A DNA stretch of 64,000 nucleotides from Anaeramoeba flamelloides (Eukaryota; Metamonada; Anaeramoebidae), in assembly GCA_027625915.1 (NCBI GenBank), contig JANTQA010000032.1, positions 12,726,001-12,790,000 on the forward strand. The letters are read 5' to 3'. Within the stretch, counting starts at the first letter, position 1, and each line of letters opens with the position of its first letter. Position numbers and translations under genes: made by a program. Below are positions 45,821 to 57,141 of this stretch, in pieces. The notes below the pieces were generated by a model, which was given only the letters and a program-made list of their open reading frames with translations, was not told where the DNA came from and made no database searches.

Positions 45821-46016
45821 CAGTCAGTTTCACTTATAAGGCACAAACTTCCAACGAAATTTAAGGCACAATAAAATCTCAAATTTGTGCACAAAATTTG
45901 GAATTTTTTTTTTTACAATTTATTTTACTAGAATTTGAATTTTGTGCCTTAATTTGAGATTTTTATTGTGCCTTAAATTTCGTTGGAAGTTTGTGCCTTA
46001 AAATTGAAACTGACTG
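45821..46016. mobile_element. R2 foldback MITE, copy 2, near-perfect palindrome
   Basis: TA|CAGTCAGTTTCA ... TGAAACTGACTG|TA, 196 bases plus TA duplication. The two halves are complementary along almost their whole length (AAGGCACAAACTTCCAACGA against TCGTTGGAAGTTTGTGCCTT). It would fold into one long hairpin. The arm identity suggests a young insertion. A trace of the same family is at 57940-58015. Confidence 0.9.
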
Positions 46017-46584
46017 TAATTATAATTTCCAAAGTACAATAACAGATTGAAATAAAATAAATAAATAGAAACTTTTGGATAAATATCATCTTAAGTGTGT
46101 TTTTTAATTGCTTGGAAAGTGGAGTTTTCGAGAAGAGCAAAAAATGGAATGGTAAAAGATGTCAATTCGGCCCTCTTTTATATAGAATTTCATAAAAATT
46201 GAACACATAGATAAAAGAATTATTCACCTTGACCAATATTAATTGGTTTTTTTTGAAAGGTAAACCTTGTTTCTGTCAAAAGGGCACTGAATAAAATACA
46301 AAAATACAATTTTTCTTAGAGTATCAGTTTTTCAAAAAAATAAGAAAGTAGTCGTTTATTACCGATCTTATAATATATTTGATATTTGTGTCAGTTAAAA
46401 AGGTAAAATCAAAATAAAATCTTGTAATTGATGCAAAAAATCTTTAAACTCACAAACTTATGAATATATCACTCATTTTTTATCGAATCGCCCATATATA
46501 AAGAAATCTGAATAATTTTGATTAATGAATAAATTGGAATTGGAAAAAGCAATTAGAATAATATCTTTGATATAATTAAAAATA

Positions 46585-46985
46585 AAGATCATCATTTATT
46601 TTGTCATTAGTTAATGATAAAGAAATTTATAACTCTTTATTGAAATTTCAAAACAAAAATTCAAAAATTAGGGAAGTGTATTTAAGTGCCTAAGAATGTA
46701 TTAGAGTATCATCAAGTTTCGTTGAGTGGCCTGGTTTTTTTTTTTGATTTTTCTGTTTTATTTGTAAAATTTATTTGTAAAACAAATAAACAGAAAACTC
46801 AATAAAAGCTAATGGGTTTTTTTTTTATTTCAGAAATGATTAGAAAATTAATGAAATATTTTTTTTATTTCTTAAAGTAAAAAAACTTTTTAATAATTTT
46901 CCAAAATTCCAAAGAATTAAGGACAATCAAAGATTTTACTCAATTCTTTTAAAGTTCTTGAAAAGCTATCATATATATTTTTTTT
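46585..46985. repeat. R1 repeat, copy
   Basis: Edge TTAGTTAATGATAAAGAAAT, then CTTTATTGAAATTTC, worn decamer array (GTGCCTAAGA, GTATCATCAA, GTTTCGTTGA) and the family stem CCAAAGAATTAAGGACAATC with its partner ACTCAATTCTTTTAAAG near 46940. Confidence 0.65.
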
Positions 46986-47049
46986 ACAATTATGTTTGGT
47001 TTTGAAAATAAATCGATTTTGCAATCAAAATAAAAATCAAAAAAAAAAA

Positions 47050-47350
47050 AACAACTGGCAGTTATAAGAAGAAATTGATTTCCTCCCTTCAAAAAAAAAA
47101 AAAAAAAAACATTTTTATAAGATGACTAACGATAATGCCTTAAAAATAATTGCAAAAGAATTACTTTTAAAAAAAATTGAATAAAAAGAAAAAAGTAAAA
47201 ATGTGAAAAAATAATTTCCATTTTTGAAATGATTTTGAGGATTTAATTTTTTTCTTCAAATAACCTTTTAAACCCTTTAAATGCATAGAATCCATCTTAT
47301 ACCATTGGGTAAGTTTTCTGGAAATAGTTTATGTTTAGAATCCATTTGGA
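47050..47350. repeat. R9 repeat, partial copy
   Basis: The end TTTAAACCCTTTAAATGCAT, then a TTCTGGAAATAGTTTATGTT block, corresponds to the right parts of 50140-50690 and 58085-58760. A plus-strand stretch at ~47448-47520 (KIVELAPKYHQPSLRG) has protein-like composition but no context. Confidence 0.45.
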
Positions 47351-48297
47351 ACATATATTTTAAATTCATTTCTTTTTTTTTTTTTTTTCAAAAATTAATT
47401 TTTTTTTCGGATCTTTGTTTTTTGATCAAATAAAATTTTTCTTTTTCAAAAGATCGTTGAATTAGCCCCCAAATACCATCAACCATCTCTTCGTGGATTA
47501 ATTTTTATCATGATGTTTTGACATTTATCACTATTTTTCTACAATTCTGGTGATTTTATTGAATATTACGATTTCTTATATTATCGCAATCATATTGGTA
47601 ATCAAGATTTTTACCAATATCACAATTTTATAAAAATGTACGCAATTGTTAATACTTTATCATGATTTGAAAAAGATATTTTCAAATCATCTATTACCAA
47701 AAAGAAATCATAAAACTTTATAATACTTTTATTTTTCAATTAATAACAGAAAATTTTTCTTTCAATTTCCAAAATGAATATTAAATATTACTGCCACTAA
47801 AATCAAATTAGCAGAGTAAAAATTCTGTCTTTGAGCTAACTCAGGAAGTTTAATTTATTGTCGTAAAAAATCATTTGTAAACGATGTTGTAAAGATCTTT
47901 GGTTTTACTTCAACTTATAAACTCGAAAAATATTTTAGAATGTAAACTAAAAATTTTCATTTTTTAATTGGTGAATAATAGTATTTACAATGAACACAAA
48001 ACACCATAAATATTTTGAAATTATTTGCCTGGTTATTTTCAAGTGGCTGGAAATAAACTTTCTTTGGAGTAAATGTAATTGAATTAAAAAAAAAATAAAT
48101 AATACAAATTTTTTGACAAAAAAAAATAGCAAATAAGAACAAATAAAAATAAAAAAATGTTTATTATAATTATTTTTAAGAATAGTTTTTTTTTTAATTT
48201 TCAGTCAAATTTAAATAAAAGAATAATAAGAAAAAATATAATAAAAAAATTAGGTTAGTGATAATTATTTTTTTTTAAAAAAGGCTTTTAATAAATT

Positions 48298-51200
48298 TTA
48301 ATCTGATGATGAAGATGAAGACGAAGATGAAGACTGTGATTTGGCATGCATAGGATTATTTTCCATTTCGACATCCTCTTGTTTTAATTTTTCCTCTTCT
48401 TCTTTTTCCTTTTTTTTTTCTTTTTGTTTTTCTTTTTTTTCTTTTTCTTTTTTACTTTTAGCAATTTTTTTATCTGCTTCATCATTACTAAATTTTGTAA
48501 TTGCTTTTCTTAATTTATCTACATATTCTTGATCATTCTGGAATGCTTTTTTCATAACATATAAACTTTGTTTCCAAAACAAATATGCTACAATAATAAC
48601 AAGCTGAAAAAAAAAAATAAAGGGTTAAATTATCATAAAATATTTAAAAATACAGAATTTAATTAATATCAGATGAGAGTCAAAAAAAAAAAAAAAAAAA
48701 AAAAAATAAAATAAAAAAATTTTTTTCAAATCCAAAAAAATATGAATTGTTGTTTTAATTTTATATTTATAACTAATGGTATGAAAATTAATCTCACAGA
48801 AATTAGAAAACAGATGTTTTCAAATTTTGTTTCAAAAATAAAAAAGTTTGTAAAAAACTTTTTGATTTGCTGGTATGTTTAATTGGTCTATTTCCGTGGA
48901 TTTCATTTAAATCGATCGTAAGAATAAACGTTGACTTGATTGTATTGTTTCAACTCTGGGTTGTGGCTAATATCAATACATTTTATACAAGTTTTTTTCT
49001 TTAATTTTAAAATCAGTTTATTTGTGGTTTTGAAGTTCATTAAATCTGGTTCAGTTACAGTTTGGATTATTTTTAAAAATTTGAGTGAGTGTTATTTTGT
49101 TAATTTGAGTGAGTATAATTTTTGGTTAGATTATTAAACAGATATCAAATGATTTGATAGCTAGTAAACACTAATACTAATAATTAGCATTGATAGAGAT
49201 AAGTAAAGTCGTTCTGAATGAGTTTTTGTTTACAAAAAGCTAAAAAAGGACACAGTAATTTTTTTAAAGATAGTTAAAATTAACATTTTCTCGACACTTT
49301 TATTAGATCAAGACATTTATTACTCACTCAAAATATTTCTTAATTTTGAAAATAATAATAATGGTATCTTGGTTTTTATTTTTATTTTTTTTTTTCATCT
49401 CCATCTAAAAGATTGATATACAGCATGAAATAATTAAGAATTTTTATTAACGTTTATTATTAAACCCAAAGAATTTCAAAAGCTTTTTTCTTTTAACTGA
49501 AAATTTTCTAGATTTATAATTTATAAGAAAATAGTTAAATTTTGAAAATATATGTAAATTGGTTATATTTCTTTAATTTTGAAAAATATTTAATTAATTC
49601 TTTAATTTTAATTGGATTTGAAAAGAAAACCAAAATGAAAAATGAAAAATGAAAAAAAAAGAAAAAAGAAAAAAGAAAAAAGAAAAAAAAATTACAGTCG
49701 CAGTATAAAATTCTCTCCAAATAATACTTCCCAATTTACTATTTGTTGCATTATTAACGATTTCTTTAATTCCCCATAGAAGTCCACTTATGATTACAGC
49801 AACAAGAGATCCAATTAAGCCAAGTCTCAATTCTTTAAAACCACTATATTCCTCAACAATTTTTCTCGTTTGCCAAACTGTGATCTGATAAGAAGGATAT
49901 TTAAAAAATTTATAGAAAAAGAAATAAATAAAAGGGTGAATTTCAAAATGTTTTTTAGGTTAGTTTTTTTTTAAAGAAAAAGATTGAATAAATTCATTTT
50001 TATATTAAATTTGGAATACTAATATATTAGGGAATAAATAAATAATAATAATAATGTTTAAAAATTAAAGTACTTGAAATATATATATATATATATATAT
50101 AAACTTTGTTTTTGACAAAGGGTGACAATAAAAATTTACAAATATCAATTATTTCTGAAAATATCTTTTAAGAATAAATAAGAAATAAGTAGAATAATAC
50201 ACATCAAAGAAGAGTTAATATCCGTATCAAGTAAATCTAATCAATCAACGGATTTTCTTAAAAATTGAAAAACTCAAATTCTTAAGGATACATTGAAAAA
50301 AAAAAAAAAAAAATTCATTTTGTTCTCTCAATTGTTTATCAAATAAAATTCTAATAGGAATCAATATTATTTTTCTAAAATCATTTTCACACTAACTGTA
50401 GCATAGAAATAACACGTTTTTTAATTAGTGACTATCGATCTTGCAATAAAAAAAAAATTTGCAAATGAATTAGGTTTTAAAAAATTAAAAATGTGAAAAT
50501 AAAAGAACGAAATTCAAAATCTAGAAAAATGATTAAAATTTCCTAAAATTATATTTTTTCTTCTAATCCCAATTCAAACCCCTTAAAGACATATTTATGC
50601 ATTTACAACTGTGATCCTTTTCCTGGAAAATAGTTCATATATAAAATTATTGATTCTAAGCACTTTCAAAACAAAAAACATCACTCATTCGCCAAAAAAA
50701 AAAAAAAAATAATAATAATAAAAAATTATTTTTCAAGTTTTCTGTTAAATCTAATGAAATTTTCACTCCATCCTATTTCCTATTCTTTTTATTTTTTATC
50801 TATTGTTTGGAAAAATACGTAATAAAGCTCATATAAAAACTAAAATATTTCATATGAATTTTATAAATGATCTTTGTGTATTTGGTTCAACAAGAACTTG
50901 ATATTTTTGAAGAATAGAACGGAGATAATAATTCGAAATATTAGACATGAATTTTCAAAAATTATTCAAGATAAATGTAATTTACAAATCTTAAAGTTTG
51001 CTATCTTGTATCTTGTTAAGTAAGTAGGTCCATTTTACCGTTTTTGAAAATTTTTATTGTGGAAACCTTACTGAAACAATATTTTTTCAGTTCAACGAGA
51101 TATTGAAAATTTATAATCAAAATATCATTAATTACTCTATTTATGTGAAAAGAATAGAAGTAAACCAGAGTGGAAATCTTTAATTTTTCAATATTTTTGA

Positions 51201-54200
51201 ACATTTTTTGTTGCTTAAATTTTTGGTTTTATTAAATTTGGTTTTGGATCTAGAAATTTGTTTATATGAATGAGTGAAATTAATCCTTGAATAAACCCAA
51301 AAATATAGACTCGAAAAAGTGTGTCTTTGAAACAAATATGTTTTTAAATAATATCAAACAAGAAAGATCACCTTTTCTAATAAACTTGATTAAATCAAAA
51401 ATGAAAAAATTCATTTCAATCAAAAGTATAATTTAGAATATTTGTTTCTTCTTTATCTTGTTAATTTGGATGAGAATAAAAAAGGGATTACATTGAATTT
51501 CTTTCATTCCAATTTATTATCTTTTGACAAAACCACTTTGTGACAAATTTGCTTTCAAAATTCTTTTTTTAAAATATTTTTATCAAAACTAAGTATAAAA
51601 CAAAGAATATTGTCTCAAAATATCAAAGCAAAAGGATTGAATTATTGGAATCAAAAAGCCCACATGAAAAGATTCAACCCTAAGAAAAATAAAAATTGAG
51701 AAAAAATTTCAAGCATGATTCAAAATTATTTTGAGTTTTCAATTCATTGAAATAAAATAATTATCAAGTCAAATAAATACACATTCAATAAATCATTATT
51801 TCTGATGAAGAAGAAATTAAAAAATATCATATTTTCTTTAACCAAATCAGAATTAGGCAAATTAAATAAAAATAGGAATGAAAATTCATTTTGAAAAATT
51901 CTTTAGAAATAACAAGTAATTTACTGTTAATCAAAAATTATACAAATAAAAGTTTTTTCCCGAAGAATTAAAAATAAAAACCAAATTAAGAAGAAGTGAT
52001 TGTATCAAATATTAAACAAATAAGATCAAGAAATAAATGTATTTTCTATTTATTTTTTCTTGGTCAATTTTTTAATTATTTTAATTTCTGTCTTTTAATT
52101 GGCATGTATTTCTATTACACTATTATATCTGGCATTCTTTTATTTATGAGACCATTTCTTTTTTTAGTTAAAGGGGGATTTTTGTAAAATGTAGATATTT
52201 GTAGATTCTCGGCATTTGTAGACAATTTTTTTTTTCACAATCAGCTTGAAAATGATAAATATTGTTTGAGCGAAGCAAGGCGCTTCATTTATTATGACTT
52301 ATTTTTAGTCTTGATTTAAAATGGTTGATATTTGCGAAGCAAATGTATATTATTTTTAATTTTCGATTCATTTTTTCAAAAAATAAATATACTTGGTGGG
52401 AATCGAATCTAGGCCAGGTGTTTTAGAGTACAATTACCACCCTGAAAAAATCTATAAATGTAGAGAATCTACAAATATCTACAAAAATTATCATCAACCA
52501 GTTAAAGAAATGATTTGGATGAATTCAATTCCAAATAAATTGGGTAACTCAAAATTGGTAAAATGTCCCTTCCCCATTAATTAAAAAAAATAAAAGGATA
52601 CAATTTTATTTTAAAGTTATGATTGAAATGTTTTTTTTTAATTTTTTTTGAATTTATTTTTTTAATAAGCGAAAATTTATTTCCAAAGCTTTGAAAAAGA
52701 AAATGGTGGTTAGTTATATTTACATTTAAAAAATAAAGTTTTTTCGTTTTTTTCTATTTTTGTGTGGGGAATATAGTTTTTCTCATAATCAGATACTTGA
52801 GTGAGGAAAGTATGCAATTTCGCATATAAAATCATTTCCAAATAATACTGTGATTTGATTTTTTTTTTTTTTTTTTTTTTTATCTTTTTGTTTATTTTTT
52901 GAGGATTATGTGAATATACTAAATGAAAAAACATTTACCCTTCCACACTTCGAATCTTTTCAATTATTATTGATCAAAAAAATTTTTATTGAGAAAAGTG
53001 TGGATTCGCTAAAGAGAAAATTAAAATTCATTCAAAGAATTAAAATGTGGTGACAAAAAGTTTTAATAGAAAAGTTTTTGTTTCTTGATTATTAGCTATA
53101 TGTCCAATAGAACCATTTTAAAAATGTGTTAATTAAAAAGTTTTCATAAATATCTTGAAACAATTGACAAATTCAGTAGAACTATTTTCTGGGATTTATT
53201 AAAAACTTTTTTGTCACCTTTTTTAAAAATACTTTTTTAAAAATAAATGTATTTTTTAAAATTATTTATTATAAAAAATTAATAATTGTTTTTTTTTTAG
53301 TATTTTTAAAAATACATTGGAAAGGTATTGAAGAGTGGCAATAAATTAAGAGATTGTTTTTATTGATCAGAAAAGGTTGAAATGATCAAAGTATTTCCTA
53401 TTTACAGAAAATAAATCATGTTTCCAATTCAAAGAACAAAGAGTTTCATCATTATTATGATTTCTAAATTTACCAAAAGGTTTAAAATTGATAGATTTAG
53501 AATATTAAATCAATATTTAAATTAGAAATTCCATGGTTACTGAATAAATTAATATATTTATCTATAAAAGGGGAATAAATTTTTTAAATTTTTATAAATA
53601 TTTTCAATTGATCAGAAAAATGGAATTTCTGGTGCTTTTGAAATGTACAGGTTTCAGGTTTGAAAATTGTATTGATATGAAGAATTAAAATTTGAATTTT
53701 TTGTAAACTAAATAAAGTTTAAAATACTTCCAATGACTTTGTTTATTCTAGACACTCTTTGAATTGGAAGTTAAGAATTAAGTCACTTCAAAATTCTCTC
53801 TTTTTAGAAAATTATGATTCTTTATTGAAATTTCTAAACAAAAATTTAGAAATTAAAAAAAAACTAACTACAAGTGCAGTAGAGTGTCGTAGAGTTCCTA
53901 AGTTTTCTTAAGCTTTCTGTTTTATTTGGAAAATCTATTGATTTTCGTTCTAGGTTTTTTTGAGGTTTTCTATTTTATTTGTGAAAATTTTAATAAATTT
54001 TCGATTTATTTCTAAAGTAAAAAAAACCTAGAACACTTCACAAATAAAACAGAAAGGTCAAAAAAACCTAACGGTGATTTTCGAGAATTTCAAAGAATTA
54101 AGATAAATCTTTTGATTTTACTCAATTCTTTTGAATTCTGGAAAATCTAACGTGAAGTGCCGTCAAGTGTCGTAGAGTGTCAACAAATGCCTAGGTTTTT

Positions 54201-56223
54201 TTTAATTTTAGAAATTAAAAAAAAGCTAAAGGCTGTAAAAGGAAATTTTTTTACCACCCTTCAAAATAAAAAATAAAAAAAAAACAATTCTTTCTTTTTC
54301 AGACAAAGTGTTTTTAACACTTATACTTTAACATTAAAATAAATCTAAATTTTGACTCAACATTCCATTAGGAAAAAGGAGCTCAAAACTAAATAACGCC
54401 TAACCTACACACAAATTCATTTGAATCAAAATAATTCAAGTTTCTCAAATCAATTATTGTTAACTTTTTTATTTTTTTCTCTTTTTTTTGCCTTTCTTCA
54501 TTTTTTTTAGACTTTTTATTATTCTCTTTTTTTTTTTAGAAAACTAAATTAAGTTTCAAATAATTGTACTGGCTGTGTCTATTCTAGACACTCTTTGAAT
54601 TTGAAGTTACAAATGTAGTCACTTCAAAATCCTCTCATTACTCGAATAAATGTCTTTTTCATTTAACCCTTAATAGTAACAATAAAATTGGATTTTGTGA
54701 CCGTACAAAGTTTTGGGTTTGTTGATGACTCAAAATAGTTCTTTGGGCTTTATTTGGTTTTATAAAATATAATATAATCCCAAATTTATGTTTAAAGCAA
54801 AAAATTTCTAATTTGCAGGTTTTTAGAGAATTTTTTGGTTCGAAAATATTGGAAAAGGATATCTTTTCTTATTAAAGAATAAAATAGATTCAAAAAAAGG
54901 TTAATTAATAATAAGAAGAAAAAGAGAAGAAGAAAAAAATAATATTAAAAAAAAAAAAAAAAGTAGAAGGGAATTACAAACCAACAAAAGGCAAATATTA
55001 ATCACAAAAAGAATTGTATAGGTAACCATAAATTCGGTTTTAAATGAACACTTCCCGCCATCGGTTTGATATTTAACACCATTTACAGAACTTGTTACTT
55101 TAAAATTGTACGTAAAAGAGAAAAATATTTGTTCATTGGAGAAGAAATAAGAAGAGAAAAGATCAGTTTCGTTTTCATTTTTCTTTCAAAAAGAGAAAAT
55201 ACACAAAAAGAAGTGTTTACTTATTCCAACAATAAGCCAAGGTGATTGTAAAATGGCTAAGCCAGCCCAAAAAAATCTGACTGTTGTTTTTTTACGTTGT
55301 ATAAATACTCGAAATAAACGGTAGGATCGCAATATCAAACAATTAATCCAAACAGAAGCACCTAAAATTAATTGAACCCAGGCTATTTGGTGTGTAAGTT
55401 GATTATGTAAATAAAAAAATAAAAAATAAAAAAAAACAAAGAAAAAGAAAAATTTGAGATTTGGTGCTTAGTTTCCAAATTTGTGACAAAAAGTTGAATA
55501 AAAACTCATTAAAATGATTCCATTGTTGTTTGAAAAACGGTTTGGATCACTTTTTCAAACTTGTATTGCATAAAGATGTTTTTTTTAATCAAGAGTATAA
55601 GCCTATTTTATTTTTTTAAAAAAATTCGAATCCTTCAAAATGTTCCAAAAAAAAGATCCAAAAGAAACTTCAAACGAACAGCAAATGAATAAACTCCAAG
55701 AAGACCAATTTTAGAACAAGACAAAAAAAAACTTTTTGGAACACTGTTAAAAATTGTTGTTCAAGGCTTTGGGAAATAATTTTTTTTTTTATTCAGAAAA
55801 AGAGATCCCAAAATAAACAAGAAAAGAATTAGTTCCTGAAAAAAGGTGAGTGATATTTTTTTTTGAAAACCAACAATAATCGTAAAAATTGGAAATTTTT
55901 GCTTAAAAATTATGAAAAAAATAAAGTAAAAAGATTTGCCAAGAAATAGCAAAACAAAAAAACAATCTTACCTTTCCAAAAATTACAAAATGCCCAAAAG
56001 GTTCCTTTTTCTTTATAAAAATGGTTGTTTGCCATGATACAGGAAATACTAATCAAAATACCAGAGAGAGTTGAGATCAAAACGATTTCTGGTTGCTTAG
56101 CTTTGATACCTGGATACTTTCGATAGTAATAAAAAACACTGACACCAATCAGTGTAAAACAACAGACAACCAAGACAAGTACCTAAAAATGTATTGCCAA
56201 ATAAAGGAAAGAAAATTAATTTT

Positions 56224-56255
<32 letters not shown>

Positions 56256-56390
56256 GTGAAGAGGGAAAAAGGATGTTTGGAAAGGTTTTTTTGTTTGTTT
56301 TTTTTATGTTGGAAATATTACTGTAACGAGATAGTCAGCCCACAAACCTCTTTCATTTTCAGTTGATGTTTCAAGAAGAAAAGGAAGCAT
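48298..56390 (-). CDS. Seven-helix receptor, class-C-like/7TM-RGS type, without RGS domain
   Basis: Six exons: 56322-56390, 55972-56182, 55221-55382, 54982-55097, 49696-49884, 48298-48603; phases agree throughout and give 350 residues. Seven hydrophobic segments fall at about 20-43, 56-74, 89-112, 129-147, 171-190, 208-226 and 247-263. Supporting marks are RKYPGIKAKQPE after helix 1, Cys89 before helix 3 and Cys164 in the second outer loop (the usual disulfide pair), LRSYRLFRVF after helix 3, and QTRKIVEEYSGFKELRLG before helix 6, matching the KTRxIPxxFNE loop of class C receptors. The outer loop before helix 7 has a glycosylation site (NNAT). Related protist proteins often end in an RGS domain. 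Here the tail is only ~85 residues: Lys/Glu-rich coil, then ten Ser and a final Asp. A plasma-membrane signalling receptor is likely; the ligand is unknown. Intron 4 is 5097 bases and opens with GTTTGT. Confidence 0.85.
50078..50101. repeat. (AT)n microsatellite in receptor intron
   Basis: About twelve AT units in the large intron of the receptor gene, with an AATAATAAT run 25 bases upstream. Confidence 0.85.
50140..50690. repeat. R9 repeat, copy 1, in receptor intron 4
   Basis: Same orientation as 58085-58760: shared ACATCAAAGAAGAGTTAATA-type, ATCAATATTATTT, AATAACACGTTTTTTAAT-like, GACTATCGATCTTGCAATAA and CCTTTTCCTGGAAAATAGTT-like blocks. No coding capacity. Confidence 0.7.
52190..52483. 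mobile_element. R6 element: ~30-base terminal inverted repeats with tRNA-like segment
   Basis: Left end TGTAGATATTTGTAGATTCT, then CGGCATTTGTAGA; right end is the complement (CTATAAATGTAGAGAATCT, then ACAAATATCTACA). 294 bases in receptor intron 4. The inside holds CGAAGCAAGGCGCTTC (hairpin) and a second GCGAAGCAAATG. The minus strand at 52389-52445 is tRNA-like (separate entry). It carries no transposase. Confidence 0.75.
52389..52445 (-). other. Degenerate tRNA-like segment (A-box and B-box)
   Basis: On the minus strand TTTTTCAGGGTGGTAATTGT resembles a D-arm/A-box, and GATTCGATTCCCACC matches the T-arm/B-box consensus GGTTCGANTCC closely. About 40 bases separate the starts, near the spacing in a tRNA. 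The acceptor and T stems do not pair and no anticodon stem is convincing, so it is not a working tRNA gene. It could be an internal polymerase III promoter of a SINE-like unit captured within R6. Confidence 0.5.
53700..53800. repeat. Repeat R14, left copy
   Basis: TTTATTCTAGACACTCTTTG followed by AATTGGAAGTTA and GTCACTTCAAAATTCTCTC recurs at 54535-54640 in the same orientation, on the other side of an R1 copy. Either a duplicated target region or a longer unit split by the R1 insertion. Confidence 0.6.
53805..54265. repeat. R1 repeat, full copy in receptor intron 4
   Basis: Left edge ATGATTCTTTATTGAAATTT, then CAAAAATTTAGAAATT; array units GTGCAGTAGAGTGTCGTAGA at ~53874-53905; core GGAAAATCTATTGATTTTCG; stem near 54090-54135 (TTCAAAGAATTAAGATAA paired with CTCAATTCTTTTGAATTCT); second array at 54141-54192 (GCCGTCAAGT, GTCGTAGAGT, GTCAACAAAT); right edge GGCTGTAAAAGGAAATTT. 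Reads opposite to 13004-13562. Confidence 0.75.
54535..54640. repeat. Repeat R14, right copy
   Basis: See 53700-53800; shared TATTCTAGACACTCTTTGAA and GTCACTTCAAAATCCTCTC-type blocks. Confidence 0.6.
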
Positions 56391-56784
56391 GTTTATTCGA
56401 AAATATAAAAAAAAGTTAGAAAAACAAAAAATGAAAAGGTGATTCCACAGAAGTAAGAAAAATTCTTAAAATTTAGACAACTTTCCAAGACTTGGTTGGA
56501 ATTTTAACATACTTAGAATTTTTAAAGTTATGAATAAATTAATAATTTCTGAGAAATTAAAAAATTTTTCAAAAAAGAAAGAAAACTCACTTTTTCAAAG
56601 GTTAAATTTCGTGGTTTCATCAAAAATATTCCTAAATTTCATGTTTAGAAGATAAGATTTCATCTGGGATTAGAGACAAACAAGAATTTGTTATTTTGGT
56701 TTCAAAAAAAAAGAAGACGTAAACAAACAGGCTCAGAAGGTCAATTTATGGATTATTCAATATCACAAGAATTGTTTTTTTCAT

Positions 56785-57141
56785 TTTCCTTTTTTAGACA
56801 ATCTGAAAAGTATTAGTCTTAAAGGTAGCAGGTTCTACCAGAGGTCACCAAGAATTAAAATGTGTCGTTATTGGAGATTAATCGTATTAGTACTCAATGA
56901 ATTCAATGTTACAATAAATTTCTATTCGTTAAATCATATTGTGGTTTCATTTATAAAAAATGTGATCCTTGTCTTCTTAAAAAATCCAAAGAATTTTGGT
57001 AAAAAATTTGGATTTCAAGACATATTTAAAGATTATGTTATCAATACATACGCTCCAAAATTGCTAAAAAACATTCTTAAAATTGTTGCAAAATGTAGAT
57101 TAGTTACTAAAAAACTCGATTTTTTAAAAAAAATTCAATAA
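56785..57141 (+). CDS. Hypothetical open frame, possible exon
   Basis: Open for about 115 codons from a TTTTTTAG acceptor-like site near 56796 to TAA at 57139-57141; an ATG is available at 56860 (93 residues). The protein is basic and mixed in composition (GSRFYQRSPRIKMCRYWRL, then NPKNFGKKFGFQDIFKDYVI, NTYAPKLLKNILKIVAKC), unlike the Phe-rich noise nearby. No family recognised. It lies head-to-head with the receptor gene, ~400 bases from its start. It could be a small gene, the last exon of a gene, or a relic. Confidence 0.3.
   Translation, partial: FPFLDNLKSISLKGSRFYQRSPRIKMCRYWRLIVLVLNEFNVTINFYSLNHIVVSFIKNVILVFLKNPKNFGKKFGFQDIFKDYVINTYAPKLLKNILKIVAKCRLVTKKLDFLKKIQ

Noticed and set aside
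46130-46200. Less AT-rich stretch with open codons on both strands (GTCAATTCGGCCCTC region)
   Set aside because: Only about 25-30 codons on either strand, no splice or start context and no family resemblance.
52393-52584. Plus-strand 63-codon frame with mixed composition
   Set aside because: It runs from the tRNA-like segment through the right inverted repeat of R6 into its flank, so the apparent composition comes from non-coding structure.
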